The notes below the pieces were generated by a model. That model was given only the letters and a program-made list of their open reading frames with translations. It did no database searches and was not told the origin of the DNA. Of a stretch of DNA of 64,000 nucleotides, positions 1 through 11,208 are shown piece after piece. Source of the DNA: Micromonospora sp. NBC_00421 (GTDB lineage Bacteria > Actinomycetota > Actinomycetes > Mycobacteriales > Micromonosporaceae); assembly GCF_036017915.1 (NCBI RefSeq), contig NZ_CP107929.1:4344001-4408000 (forward strand), read 5' to 3'. Every line of letters starts with the position of its first letter. The first letter of the stretch is position 1. The translations under genes were made by a program, and so were the position numbers.

Positions 1-817
1 TCAGGGCACCCTCGGGTCGGTCCGGGCTGCCTGTCTCGTCCGCCAGCCTGCGGAGGGTGTTGGCAAGGTGTCCGCCGTTGGCGGACAGGCTGTCAGGATC
101 GTCGTAGGAATCCGGGGCGCGCAGGGCACTCGGGTCGAGGTGCAGCAGCCGCCACGACTGCATCTCCCGCTTGAGCGCATAGAGCAGCGGAAAGTCGGTG
201 GCGGTCGTCAGACTGGACAGCACCGTGGCAGTGGCCGCCGTGGCCGGGAGCTTCCGCTTCCGTCCCTGGTTGCCCTGCTGCCTGATGCTGAAGACCGGCC
301 GCCCCTGGTCGTCCTGCTCGGTCTCCAACGGATCGGCACCCGTTCGATAGACCGCCAACCGCCGTCGCTGCTCCGCGGTGAACTTCTCCATCCAGGTGTC
401 GCCCGCGCGCCGGATTCGCCGCACCGACTCACGGACGACGTACGGGCGCTGCGTCCCGCTGCTACCCGTCGATCGAAGTTCGATGGCCAGCTCGTAACGG
501 AGCCGCGAGTGGTTGACCTCGGCGGTGTCACCGAAGGCGTCGGTGACCGAGCGGCCCAGCAACACCTCGACCGCGAACGACATCACCTCCACCGACGTGC
601 CGTCGGTGTGCTTGTGGAAAAGGTCCGCGACATCGCCCCGCATGTGCTGGGCGGCTTCCAGGACGGGATCACCGGCCAACCTGCTCAGGAACTGGATGGC
701 GTCGAAGAGGTTCGACTTGCCCGCCGCGTTCCGTCCGATGATCACGAGAAAGGGCGGGATGTCCAACGAGAAGTCGCGGAACGACTTGAAACCGTCGATC
801 TCGATTCGCGTCAGCAT
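1..817 (-). CDS. AAA-family ATPase (RecF/OLD-like), 3' end beyond the left edge
   Basis: The frame starts at the ATG at 817 and stays open to the window edge (272 codons), so the C-terminus is missing. The N-terminus reads as an IDGFKSF strand followed by a Walker A loop IIGRNAAGKSNLFDAI at residues 27-42, the arrangement of SMC/RecF/OLD-like ATPases. The later part is rich in charged residues and has no recognisable domain. The Walker B, signature and any Toprim nuclease domain would lie outside the window. It is 10 bp downstream of gatA on the same strand, so it is probably co-transcribed and sits where gatB might be expected. The ATPase class is clear; the role (DNA repair, defence or other) is not. 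Confidence 0.8.
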   Translation of the reverse strand, partial: MLTRIEIDGFKSFRDFSLDIPPFLVIIGRNAAGKSNLFDAIQFLSRLAGDPVLEAAQHMRGDVADLFHKHTDGTSVEVMSFAVEVLLGRSVTDAFGDTAEVNHSRLRYELAIELRSTGSSGTQRPYVVRESVRRIRRAGDTWMEKFTAEQRRRLAVYRTGADPLETEQDDQGRPVFSIRQQGNQGRKRKLPATAATATVLSSLTTATDFPLLYALKREMQSWRLLHLDPSALRAPDSYDDPDSLSANGGHLANTLRRLADETGSPDRPEGAL

Positions 818-827
818 CCCGCCCGCC

Positions 828-2303
828 TCACAGTGCCGGTGGGGTGAACGTGCCGACCACGGACTCCAGCGCGGCGGCGACCCGGTACATCCGGTCGTCG
901 GCCATCGTCGGGGCCATCACCTGCAGACCGACGGGCAGCCCCTCGGACAGGCCGCACGGCACCGAGATGCCCGGCCCGCCGTACAGGTTGGTCGGGATGG
1001 TGAACAGGTCGGCCAGGTACATCTGGTACGGGTCGGCGGTGCGCGCCCCGATCGGGAACGCCACGAACGGCGTGGTGGGCGAGATCAGCGCGTCCACCTG
1101 CGTGAACGCCGTGGTGAAGTCCCTGGTGATCAGGGTACGCACCTTCTGTGCCTGGCCGTAGTAGGCGTCGTAGTAGCCCGAGGAGAGCGCGTACGTGCCG
1201 ACCATGATCCGCCGCTTGACCTCGGGGCCGAAACCGGCCTCCCGGGTCAGCGACATGACCTCCTCCAGCGACCGGTTGCCGTCGTCGCCGACCCGCAGCC
1301 CGAACCGGACCCCGTCGAAGCGGGCCAGGTTGGAGGAGCACTCGCTCGGCGCGATCAGGTAGTACGCCGGCAGCGCGTACCGGAAGTGCGGGCAGGACAC
1401 CTCGACGATCTCGGCGCCCAGCTTGGCCAGGGTGTCCACCGAATCGCGGAACGCGGCCATCACGCCCGGCTCCGCACCCTCACCGGTGAACTCCTTGACG
1501 ATGCCGAGCTTCACCCCGGTCAGGTCACCTGTCGCACCCTGCCTCGCGGCGGCCACCACGTCCGGCACCGGCTGCGGGATGGAGGTGGAGTCGCGCGGGT
1601 CGTGCCCGCCGATGACCTGGTGCAGCAGGGCCGCGTCGAGCACGGTCCGGGCGCACGGGCCGGGGGTGTCCAGGGAGGAGGAGAACGCGACCAGGCCGTA
1701 CCGGGAGGTGCCGCCGTAGGTGGGCTTCGCGCCCACGGTGCCGGTGACCGCGCCGGGCTGACGGATCGAGCCACCCGTGTCGGAGCCGATGGCCAGCGGC
1801 GCCTCGTACGCGGCCAGCGCGGCGGCGCTGCCCCCGCCCGAGCCGCCCGGGATCCGGTCGGTGTCCCACGGGTTGTGGGTCGGGCCGTACGCCGAGTACT
1901 CGGTGGAGGAGCCCATCGCGAACTCGTCCATGTTGGTCTTGCCGAGCATCACCGTGCCCGCCGCGCGCAGCCGCTGCACGATCGTCGCGTCGTACGGCGG
2001 GCGCCAGCCTTCCAGGATCTTCGAGCCGACGGTGGTCGGCACGCCCTTCGTGGTGAGCACGTCCTTCACCGCCACCGGCACCCCGGCCAGCGGACCCAGC
2101 TCCTCACCGGCGGCCCGGCGCTCGTCGACCGCGCGGGCGGCGGCCAGCGCCCCCTCGGTGTCGACGTGCAGAAACGCGTGCACCCGGTCGTCGACGGCGG
2201 CGATCCGGTCCAGGTGGGCCCGGGTCACCTCGACGGCGGAGGTCTCCCCGGCGGCCACCAGCCCGGCCAGGTCGGTCGCGGTCATTCTGGTCAGGTCGGT
2301 CAT
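828..2303 (-). CDS. gatA: Asp-tRNA(Asn)/Glu-tRNA(Gln) amidotransferase subunit A
   Basis: GatA is the glutaminase of the GatCAB complex, which converts mischarged Glu-tRNA(Gln) and/or Asp-tRNA(Asn) to the cognate amidated form in the cytoplasm. The 491-residue protein has the full amidase signature with the catalytic triad in place: Lys80 in the AVKDV motif, the cis-Ser at 155 in [10 protein letters not shown], and the nucleophile Ser179 in [11 protein letters not shown]. Length is normal for the family. gatC lies 127 bp upstream on the same strand. gatB is not in the window; an AAA ATPase follows instead. Confidence 0.97.
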   Translation of the reverse strand: MTDLTRMTATDLAGLVAAGETSAVEVTRAHLDRIAAVDDRVHAFLHVDTEGALAAARAVDERRAAGEELGPLAGVPVAVKDVLTTKGVPTTVGSKILEGWRPPYDATIVQRLRAAGTVMLGKTNMDEFAMGSSTEYSAYGPTHNPWDTDRIPGGSGGGSAAALAAYEAPLAIGSDTGGSIRQPGAVTGTVGAKPTYGGTSRYGLVAFSSSLDTPGPCARTVLDAALLHQVIGGHDPRDSTSIPQPVPDVVAAARQGATGDLTGVKLGIVKEFTGEGAEPGVMAAFRDSVDTLAKLGAEIVEVSCPHFRYALPAYYLIAPSECSSNLARFDGVRFGLRVGDDGNRSLEEVMSLTREAGFGPEVKRRIMVGTYALSSGYYDAYYGQAQKVRTLITRDFTTAFTQVDALISPTTPFVAFPIGARTADPYQMYLADLFTIPTNLYGGPGISVPCGLSEGLPVGLQVMAPTMADDRMYRVAAALESVVGTFTPPAL

Positions 2304-2430
2304 GCCGTCGCCTCGCTCCGCTCACCGGCGCTCCGGGCACCCGGCGCACTGTGCTCGATGATTCGCTTGCCCCGCCCGGTCACCGGATCACACCCGGCCG
2401 CACCGCGCCCGGTGTCAACCTCACACCCGG

Positions 2431-2736
2431 TCACGACGCCACGTCCTCGTCCAGGATCCGCGGTACGCGGAACCGCTGCTCGGCGACGTCGGGGGCGCCC
2501 GACAGCGCCTCCTGCGGGGTCAGTCCGGGCACCACCACGTCCTCGCGGAGCACGTTGGTCAGCGGCACCGAGTGGGAGGTCGGCGGGATGTCCGCCGCCG
2601 TCACCTCGCCGACCTGCGCGACCGACTGGAGGATCACGTCCAGCTGGCCGGCGAAGGTGTCCAGCTCCTCCTCGGTGACGGCGAGCCGCGACAGTCGCGC
2701 GAGGTGCGCGACCTCCTCGCGGGAGATGGCGGCCAT
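2431..2736 (-). CDS. gatC: Asp-tRNA(Asn)/Glu-tRNA(Gln) amidotransferase subunit C
   Basis: This is the small 101-residue subunit that wraps around GatA and stabilises the GatCAB complex. The N-terminus has the typical [20 protein letters not shown] pattern and the C-terminus the LREDVV and proline-rich segment ending in FRVPRIL, which matches the family end to end. It is the first gene of a gatC-gatA unit read leftwards. The 127-bp gap to gatA is longer than usual but contains no other gene. Confidence 0.96.
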   Translation of the reverse strand: MAAISREEVAHLARLSRLAVTEEELDTFAGQLDVILQSVAQVGEVTAADIPPTSHSVPLTNVLREDVVVPGLTPQEALSGAPDVAEQRFRVPRILDEDVAS

Positions 2737-2898
2737 CGGTGCCCCCTTCGTGACTGTGCTGCTGCGTCTGGGTGTGCCGGCCGCGCCGTCGACGGGAGGA
2801 CGCGCGGTGACCGGAGCGAGTCTATTGTCCTGCGCGCACCCCGACGCCTCCGACTCCCCCTCCGCCCGTCACCCGGGCCGGCAGGCCACCCCCGTCGG

Positions 2899-5406
2899 TC
2901 AGCGGGCGTGCCGGCGGGGGATCTCGGCGTCCGGACTGGGGACCGGGCTCAGGGGGCGGTAGCGGGCCAGCCAGGCGGCCAGTTCGTCGGCGGGCATCGG
3001 ACGGGCGTAGAACCAGCCCTGCGCGGCGTCACAGCCGGCCGCGTGCAGCAGCCGCCAGGTCCGTTCGTCCTCCACCCCCTCGGCCACCACCCGCAGGCCG
3101 AGCGCACCGGCCAGCTCGATCGTCGACCTGACGATCGCGGCGTCGTCGGCGTCGTCGGCCATCCCCAGCACGAACGACCTGTCGACCTTCACCTCGGACA
3201 GCGGCAGCCGGCGCAGGTGCTGCAACGACGAGTAACCGGTGCCGAAGTCGTCGAGCGAGATGGCCACCCCGAGCTGGTGCAGCCGGGTGATGGTGGCGAG
3301 CACCCGCCGGGGGTCGGCCATCAGGGCCCCCTCGGTGATCTCCAGTTGCAGCCGTTCCGGGCGTACCCCGCAACTGGTCAGCCGGTCGGCGATCCGGTCG
3401 ACGATCTCCTCGGTGTGCAGGTCGCGGACGCTGACGTTGAGCGCCGCCCGCAGGGTGATCCCGGCCGCCGACCACTTCGCGAGCTGTGCCACCACGTCGT
3501 CGATCACCCGGTAGGTGAGCAGGCGCATCACGGCGCTCTGCTCGGCGACCCGGATCAGCTCCTCCGGGTCGACCATCCCCCGGCGCGGGTGCCGCCAGCG
3601 CAACAGCGCCTCCACCCCGACCACCTCCCCGGTGGCGATGGCGACCTGTGGTTGGTAGTACATGGTGATCTCGCCGGCCTCCGCTGCCTGGTCACCGGCC
3701 TCCGCTGCCTGGTCACCGGCCTTCGCCGGTCGGGCCTGCGGCGTGTCGTCCTGCCCGGTCGGAGCGGTTGTCCCGCTCCCGTCCGCTCCGGCCGAGGAGG
3801 AGGTGACAGGTACCGAGGTCATCGCCGGCGGCCGGCGCGACGGGGTTCCGCTGTGGCGGCGGACCGGGTCGGCGCCGGTGAGGATCCGGTTCAGCAACTC
3901 GTCGGGATGCGTCGGCGTCGGCCGGGGCCGTCGGCGGGGCAACCACCACCGGCCCGCAGCCGTGCCACCGGAGCGGGATTCCGGGTCGGTGCCCTGGCCC
4001 GGGTCGCCGGGCGGGGTGTGCTCGCCTCCGGGGCCGGCGGCCAGCCGGGGCGGCAGTGCCGCGCCGTCGCCGCCCCGCACGAGCTGCCCGGCCGCCGGTC
4101 TCGCCTCCAGTACCCGCCGCAGGTCGGCCAGGAGCCCCAACCGCTCGGCCGAGTGGTGGTCGGACTCGGCGGCGTACACGGCCACGGTGTCGTTGCGGTG
4201 CTTCGCGTCGTACATGGCGACGTCGGCGTGGCGCATCAGGGTGGCGTAGTCCTCGCCGTGCTCGGGGAAGAGCGCGATGCCGATCGAGCCGCCCACGTCC
4301 AGCGGCAGGCCGTCCAGCGACACCGGTTCGGTCAGCGCGGCGACCACCCGGGCGGCCAACTCCCGGGCCTCGTCCACGCCGTCGAGCCCACCGGCCACGA
4401 TGGCGAACTCGTCGCCGCCGAGCCGGGCCAGCAGGTCCCGGTCGTCGACCACCTGGTCGAGGCGGGCGCCCACCTCGACCAGCAACCGGTCGCCGACCGC
4501 GTGGCCGAGCGCGTCGTTGACGTTCTTGAACCGGTCCAGGTCGATCAGCAGGAGCGCCACCTGCGCGCCGGGTTCGCCCCTGGCGACCCGCTCGGCGTGC
4601 CGGTGCACCTGCTCGGCCACCTCGGCGAGCAGTGCCTTGCGATTGGGCAGACCGGTGAGCGGGTCGAGGGCGGCGAGTTGCTCCTGCTCGTCGGAGAGGT
4701 GGGCCATCCGGTAGACCGCGAACAACGGCAACAGCACCAGCGGGATCAGTGCGGCGGTGGCCCGTGCGGCGGTGACCAGGACCGGGGCGAGCAGCAGCAG
4801 CGAACCGGTGGAGAGCAGTTCGAACGGCAACCCCTGCCGGACCGCCGGCCACCACCGGCCGCCGAAGCGCAGCCGCAGCGCGGTGCTGACCAGACCGTAG
4901 TTGACCACGAACCAGGTGACCGTGGCGCCGCCGACGGCGAGGACGTCGGTCCAGCCCAACCGGCCGCCGTCGAACAGGCCGCCCGGTCCGAGCCGGAGCA
5001 CCAGGTACGCGGCGGCGAGCGCGCAGGTGTACTGGGCCGCGTTGAAGGTGGTCCGCCAGGGAGCGTGCCCCAGCCGTACGCCGGAGACGGCGACCGCGAC
5101 GGCCTGCACGAGCACCGCCGGACCGAGACCCCAGCCGAGCAGGATGGCGAAGGTGAAGCAGGTGGAGGGGAAGACCGCAGCGGTCTGCCGACGTGCCGAG
5201 GGCACGAAGGGGCGGGCGTCGCAGCCGACCGCGAGGACCGCCATCGTCCAGAACGCCGCCGGCAACAGGCCCGGTCGCTCGGCGAGGTCGGCAAGCGGCA
5301 GGACGGACACCACGACGGCCAGCCCGATCACCCCGGCGACGAGACCCAGGAACGGCGTCTCCCGCTCGGTCGGAAGGCGGTTGCGGGGGTCGGCGGTCTC
5401 CATCAC
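2899..5406 (-). CDS. Membrane-bound GGDEF-EAL cyclic-di-GMP protein
   Basis: This is a likely bifunctional cyclic-di-GMP synthase/phosphodiesterase. Residues 1-235 hold several hydrophobic segments, forming a membrane sensor of unknown ligand. The GGDEF domain follows at about 240-410 with an intact LGGDEF at 329-334. The EAL domain runs from about 580, with GVEALLRW at 597, NVSVRDL, the DDFGTGYSS loop, KVDRSF, VAEGVED and the QGW end, so both active sites look intact. Residues 437-578 are a low-complexity, proline- and charge-rich insertion where the two domains are normally joined by a short linker, and end in the duplicated heptad AGDQAAE. The gene is monocistronic or first in its unit, with an AT-richer leader at 5510-5550. 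Confidence 0.93.
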   Translation of the reverse strand: MMETADPRNRLPTERETPFLGLVAGVIGLAVVVSVLPLADLAERPGLLPAAFWTMAVLAVGCDARPFVPSARRQTAAVFPSTCFTFAILLGWGLGPAVLVQAVAVAVSGVRLGHAPWRTTFNAAQYTCALAAAYLVLRLGPGGLFDGGRLGWTDVLAVGGATVTWFVVNYGLVSTALRLRFGGRWWPAVRQGLPFELLSTGSLLLLAPVLVTAARATAALIPLVLLPLFAVYRMAHLSDEQEQLAALDPLTGLPNRKALLAEVAEQVHRHAERVARGEPGAQVALLLIDLDRFKNVNDALGHAVGDRLLVEVGARLDQVVDDRDLLARLGGDEFAIVAGGLDGVDEARELAARVVAALTEPVSLDGLPLDVGGSIGIALFPEHGEDYATLMRHADVAMYDAKHRNDTVAVYAAESDHHSAERLGLLADLRRVLEARPAAGQLVRGGDGAALPPRLAAGPGGEHTPPGDPGQGTDPESRSGGTAAGRWWLPRRRPRPTPTHPDELLNRILTGADPVRRHSGTPSRRPPAMTSVPVTSSSAGADGSGTTAPTGQDDTPQARPAKAGDQAAEAGDQAAEAGEITMYYQPQVAIATGEVVGVEALLRWRHPRRGMVDPEELIRVAEQSAVMRLLTYRVIDDVVAQLAKWSAAGITLRAALNVSVRDLHTEEIVDRIADRLTSCGVRPERLQLEITEGALMADPRRVLATITRLHQLGVAISLDDFGTGYSSLQHLRRLPLSEVKVDRSFVLGMADDADDAAIVRSTIELAGALGLRVVAEGVEDERTWRLLHAAGCDAAQGWFYARPMPADELAAWLARYRPLSPVPSPDAEIPRRHAR

Positions 5407-5662
5407 ACCTCCCGGGCACGCCCTTCAGGGTGTACGCCGGTCGTACACCTGCCCCCATGAAACGCCCTGGTGGCCGATGGACCCGCACGACAGCCACGAA
5501 TCGGTCGTAGTCGTGACTAAGTTGATATACGACCCCAAGATTCACCTATGGGTGGAGCAGGGCGGGCGGCGCTCGCACCGGGCCCGCTGCCGCAGGGCCG
5601 GGCTGCGCGCCCAGCGGTCATCGCGGTGAGTCGAACGGTCGTCCGATGCCCCGAGCCGGAAG

Positions 5663-7843
<2,181 letters not shown>

Positions 7844-7978
7844 CTACTGGAGCACCGTAACCGGCCGGTGGGACAATCCGTGCCTCCCACCGCGCCCGAC
7901 GGGCGCGCGACGCCCGGCCGTGCGACGATCGCCGCACCTCGGCGGCACGGTGGCCGCCCGGATGGAGGCGGGGTACCG

Positions 7979-8491
7979 ATGCCGGAGTGGGTGTGGTGGG
8001 GGCTGCTGATCGTCCTGGCGGTCGCCGCCGGCTGGGCCTGGAACGAATGGCGTCGACGCGGTGGCCGACCGTCGAGCGGCGGCGGGCGCACCCGGCCGGA
8101 GCGGGGCACCCCACCCCGGGACCGGGCCCGGCCGACCGCACCACCCCGCCCCCGCACCCCCGCCGGTACGCCCCGGCCGGGTGACATCTGGTGGGCGGAC
8201 GTGCCGTTCCACGACGGCACCGGCTCGAAGGTCCGGCCCTGCCTGGTGTTACGCGCCGACGACCGGGGCGGCGAGGTGCTCAAGATCACCAGCCAGGACA
8301 AGAGCGACCGGGACGACCACGTGCCGATCCCGACCCGGCACTGGGATCCGGACGCCGCGCACGACAGTTGGCTCGACCTGGCCGAGCCGCTGCACATCCC
8401 GGCCGACGCGTTCTCCCGCCGGGCCGGCGGCTGCGACCCGACCCTGTGGCGTCAGGTCCAGCGACTGCACGGACGACGCAGCCCCGCCTGA
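7979..8491 (+). CDS. Membrane-anchored PemK/MazF-like protein
   Basis: This 170-residue protein has one N-terminal membrane segment (WVWWGLLIVLAVAAGWAW), an Arg/Pro-rich linker of about 45 residues, and a C-terminal PemK/MazF fold: PRPGDIWWADVPFHDG, then KVRPCLVLR and later KSDRDDHVPI. PemK/MazF proteins are typically sequence-specific endoribonuclease toxins paired with an antitoxin gene immediately upstream. No antitoxin frame is visible here, and the membrane anchor is unlike a classical cytoplasmic toxin, so a non-toxin role is quite possible. The start is the ATG preceded by GGAGG at 7964-7968. It is divergent from ligA and converges, with a 20-bp gap, on the ADP-ribosylglycohydrolase gene. 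Confidence 0.88.
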   Translation: MPEWVWWGLLIVLAVAAGWAWNEWRRRGGRPSSGGGRTRPERGTPPRDRARPTAPPRPRTPAGTPRPGDIWWADVPFHDGTGSKVRPCLVLRADDRGGEVLKITSQDKSDRDDHVPIPTRHWDPDAAHDSWLDLAEPLHIPADAFSRRAGGCDPTLWRQVQRLHGRRSPA

Positions 8492-8511
8492 CCCGCTCTG
8501 GGCCGGGTGCG

Positions 8512-9513
8512 TCAGTCCCAGGCCTTGCCGAGGGTGGCGAGCTGGTCGGCGTACTCGATGCGGGTGGACCACCCGGTCGGCCAGCCGGGCAGACCGTGTG
8601 CGGCACCGAGGAACGCGCCGGCCAGGGCGGCGATCGAGTCCGAGTCGCCCGCGGTGGTCGCCCCCCGGCCGATCGCGGCGACCGGGTCGTCGGGGTGCCG
8701 CAGGACGCAGAGCAGCGCGGTGGACAACGCCTCCTCGGCGATCCAGCCCTCACCGGTGTACCGGCACGGGTCACCGCCGTCGTCGGACCGACGCAGCGCG
8801 GCGTCGAGCCGGTCCAGCGTCGCCAGGCACTCGTCCCAGCCACCGGCGATGAACTCCGCCGGGGAGTCCGCGCCGGAACGCTGCCACAGGTCGCCGAGCC
8901 AGTCGTCCCGGTACGTCCGCCGCTCGCCCCGGGCCCGGTCCGCCAGCAGGCCGGGCAGTTCCGCCGGGGCCGCGCCGTCGCGCAGCAACCGCACCGCGTA
9001 CGCGGTCAGCTCGCTGGCGGCCAGCCCGGTCGGATGACCGTGGGTGAGGCCGGCCTGGAGCTGGGACAGCCCGGCGAGGGTGTCCAGGTCGACGTCGAGC
9101 AGCCCGACCGGGGTGACCCGCATGTTGGCACCGCACCCCTTGGAGTCGATCACCGTCGCCTGCTGCCAGGCCAACCCGCGACCCAGCTCGCCGCACGCCC
9201 GCAGGCAGGTCATTCCCGGGGCCCGGTTGTTGTCCGGGCTGGCGGCCCACTCCAGGAAGCGCCGCCGGAGCAGCGGTTCGACCGCCTCCGGGGTGTGCGT
9301 GGGCGCATCGTGCAGCGCCCACGCCACCGCGAGCGCCATCTGGGTGTCGTCGGTGACCAGCACCGGATCGCCGACCAGCTCCCGCGGCCCACCCGGGCCG
9401 TACCGGCGGTGGATCTCCGGGACGGAGAGGAACTCGGTCGGCTTGCCCAGCGCATCGCCGTAGGCGAGCCCGAACAGCGAACCGGAGGCGCGGCGGAGCG
9501 AGGAGTCGATCAC
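8512..9513 (-). CDS. ADP-ribosylglycohydrolase family protein
   Basis: It is predicted to remove ADP-ribose from modified proteins or related adducts (DraG/ARH fold). Two metal-binding signatures are present: VTDDTQM at residues 53-59 and AGDSDSIA at 288-295, both with the acidic residues that hold the two Mg ions. The chosen start is the GTG at 9513, which gives the family's usual N-terminus (DSSLRRASGSLFGLAYGDALG) and 333 residues. The reading frame continues upstream to 9786 but that part is repeat-rich and unlike any domain. The substrate cannot be inferred from the neighbours. Confidence 0.9.
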   Translation of the reverse strand: MIDSSLRRASGSLFGLAYGDALGKPTEFLSVPEIHRRYGPGGPRELVGDPVLVTDDTQMALAVAWALHDAPTHTPEAVEPLLRRRFLEWAASPDNNRAPGMTCLRACGELGRGLAWQQATVIDSKGCGANMRVTPVGLLDVDLDTLAGLSQLQAGLTHGHPTGLAASELTAYAVRLLRDGAAPAELPGLLADRARGERRTYRDDWLGDLWQRSGADSPAEFIAGGWDECLATLDRLDAALRRSDDGGDPCRYTGEGWIAEEALSTALLCVLRHPDDPVAAIGRGATTAGDSDSIAALAGAFLGAAHGLPGWPTGWSTRIEYADQLATLGKAWD

Positions 9514-9679
9514 GACCCGATCATGCCCCGCCCCCGCCACCCCGGCACGCCGGACGCCACCGGGCCGGACGCCACCGGGCCGGACAGCGGCGCGGCGACA
9601 CGCGTCGCGCCACACCTCCCCACCCCGGAGGCCGAGAGCGGCCCGGCCGGCGACAGTAGCGCCGGTCGACGCCCGCCCG

Positions 9680-9733
9680 GTAGCGGGAGCGTCAGTCCCA
9701 GCAGAGGTAGCGGGAGCGTCAGTCCCAGCAGAG
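9680..9733. repeat. 27-bp perfect tandem duplication at the end of the VOC gene
   Basis: Two identical 27-bp units (9680-9706 and 9707-9733) lie head to tail. The second unit contains the last codons and stop of the VOC gene (stop at 9719-9721); the first is the extra copy just downstream. It looks like a slippage or unequal-exchange event that duplicated the stop-codon region without altering the protein. Just right of it on the map, 9548-9590 also has a short repeated ccggacgccaccgggc pattern. Confidence 0.9.
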
Positions 9734-10087
9734 GCAGAACGGGTGGCCCACCGGGTCGGCGTACACCCGGAAGCCCTCCCCCTCACCGGGGAGCCGACGG
9801 GCCCCCAGGGCGAGCGCCGCCTTCTCGGCCACCTCGATGTCGTCGACCGTTACGTCGAGGTGGAACTGCTGCGGACGGGCCGGATCGGGCCAGGCCGGGG
9901 GAAGCAGGTCGGGTGCCTGCTGGAAGGCGAGCCGGGGCTGGTGCCCGACCGGACCGCCGAGCACCACCCACTCGTTGCCCTCGGAATCCCCCTCGGCCAG
10001 GGGCAGGCCGAGCAGTTCGGCATAGAAGCCGGCCAGGGCGCGTGGATCGGGACAGTCGATGGCGACGGAACGCAGTTTTCCAATCAT
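9719..10087 (-). CDS. VOC (glyoxalase/bleomycin resistance) fold protein
   Basis: This is a 122-residue single-domain protein of the vicinal oxygen chelate superfamily. It shows the paired beta-alpha-beta pattern: LRSVAIDCPDPRALAGFYAELLG at the N-terminus and the second module with QFHLDVTVDDI, ending in VYADPVGHPFCLCW. Such proteins are dioxygenases, isomerases, glyoxalases or drug binders, and the sequence does not decide which. The ATG at 10087 has an AGG about nine bases upstream; an ATG at 10096 in the same frame is an alternative. It follows the methionine synthase gene on the same strand by 35 bp. Confidence 0.88.
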   Translation of the reverse strand: MIGKLRSVAIDCPDPRALAGFYAELLGLPLAEGDSEGNEWVVLGGPVGHQPRLAFQQAPDLLPPAWPDPARPQQFHLDVTVDDIEVAEKAALALGARRLPGEGEGFRVYADPVGHPFCLCWD

Positions 10088-10122
10088 GCCCGTCATCCTG
10101 CCCACCGGGTACGACGGGAAAC

Positions 10123-11130
10123 TCACTCCTCGTACAGCCGTCGACCGGCCTCCCGACAGGCGGTGAGCACCTCCCGGGCGTACTCCGGGGTCGCCCCGGC
10201 CATCCCGCACGCCGGGGTGACCACCACCTGTTCGGCGAGTTGGCGGCGCGGAAAACCGAGGCGGTCCCAGAGTCCGCGTACCCGATCGGCGAGCTGGGCC
10301 GAGGTCGGCGCCCGGCCGGCCGACGGCGGCTGCGTCGGTGCCACCCCGGCCAGCAGGCCGAGACCGGCGTCGATCGCCTCACCCAGTGGGTCCAGGTCGG
10401 TGACCAGGGCGAGATCCAGCGACACCCCGACCGCCCCTGCGGTGCGGATCAGCTCCAGCGGCACGTCCGACGCACAGCAGTGCACCACGGTCGGCACCCC
10501 GGCCGCCGTGATCACCTCGCCGAGCAGGGTACGGGCGACAGCGGTGTCCACCGGCCGGTAGGTGCCCAGACCGCTCTCGGTGCGGATCCGGCCGGCCAGC
10601 GCCGCCGGCAGCGACGGCTCGTCGAGCTGGAGCAGCACCGATGCCCGGGGCAGCCGGCGGGCCACCGCCGCCACGTGCAACCGCAGCCCCTCGGCCAGGG
10701 ACGCGGTCAGCTCCCGTACCGCGCCCGGGTCGCGCAGCAGCCGACCGCCGATCGGCAGCTCCACCGCCGAGGCCATGGTGAACGGCCCCGTCGCCTGCAC
10801 CTTCACCGGCCCGGCGTACGCCTCGGCCTGTTCGGCGAGCTGGTCGAGGTCACGTTCGAGCAGGTCACGGGCGCGACGCAGGTCCCGGCCGGGGCGGGGG
10901 GCGATCCGCCAACGGGCGGCGTACAGCTCGACCGGCAACTCCACGAGCAGCCCTCCGGTGCGCCCGATCATGTCCGCGCCCGGACCCCGGGCGGGCAGCT
11001 CGGGCAGGTGGGGCAGGGCGGGCAGTTCACCGAGGACGATCCGTTGCGCCTCGGCGATGTCGGTGCCGGGCAGCGAACCGATGCCGGTCGCCGCGCCCGC
11101 CGGCCAGGGCCAGAGCTGGTGTTGGGTCAC
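10123..11130 (-). CDS. Short cobalamin-independent methionine synthase (MetE C-terminal-like)
   Basis: This 335-residue protein corresponds to the C-terminal catalytic barrel of MetE only. It opens with ATGIGSLPGTD and carries the zinc ligands expected for thiol activation: His217 with Cys219 in VVHCCASD and Cys308 in VVTPACGMAG. Full-length MetE is about 750 residues, so the methyl donor may differ from methyltetrahydrofolate polyglutamate. The gene sits between mnmA and ligA, its usual place in these actinobacteria, which argues for a conserved sulfur or methionine role. It is transcribed leftwards with its neighbours. Confidence 0.9.
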   Translation of the reverse strand: MTQHQLWPWPAGAATGIGSLPGTDIAEAQRIVLGELPALPHLPELPARGPGADMIGRTGGLLVELPVELYAARWRIAPRPGRDLRRARDLLERDLDQLAEQAEAYAGPVKVQATGPFTMASAVELPIGGRLLRDPGAVRELTASLAEGLRLHVAAVARRLPRASVLLQLDEPSLPAALAGRIRTESGLGTYRPVDTAVARTLLGEVITAAGVPTVVHCCASDVPLELIRTAGAVGVSLDLALVTDLDPLGEAIDAGLGLLAGVAPTQPPSAGRAPTSAQLADRVRGLWDRLGFPRRQLAEQVVVTPACGMAGATPEYAREVLTACREAGRRLYEE

Positions 11131-11208
11131 GGCCGAAGGGTAACCGGCCCCGGCGACTCAGCCGGTGATGGTGATGGTGGCGGTGGCGGAACCGAGCAAC
11201 ACGCCGAC

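Noticed and set aside
2572..5460. A plus-strand open frame of 962 codons opposite the GGDEF-EAL gene
   Set aside because: The minus-strand frame carries intact GGDEF and EAL motifs; the plus-strand sequence is Arg/Gly/Gln-rich with no domain.
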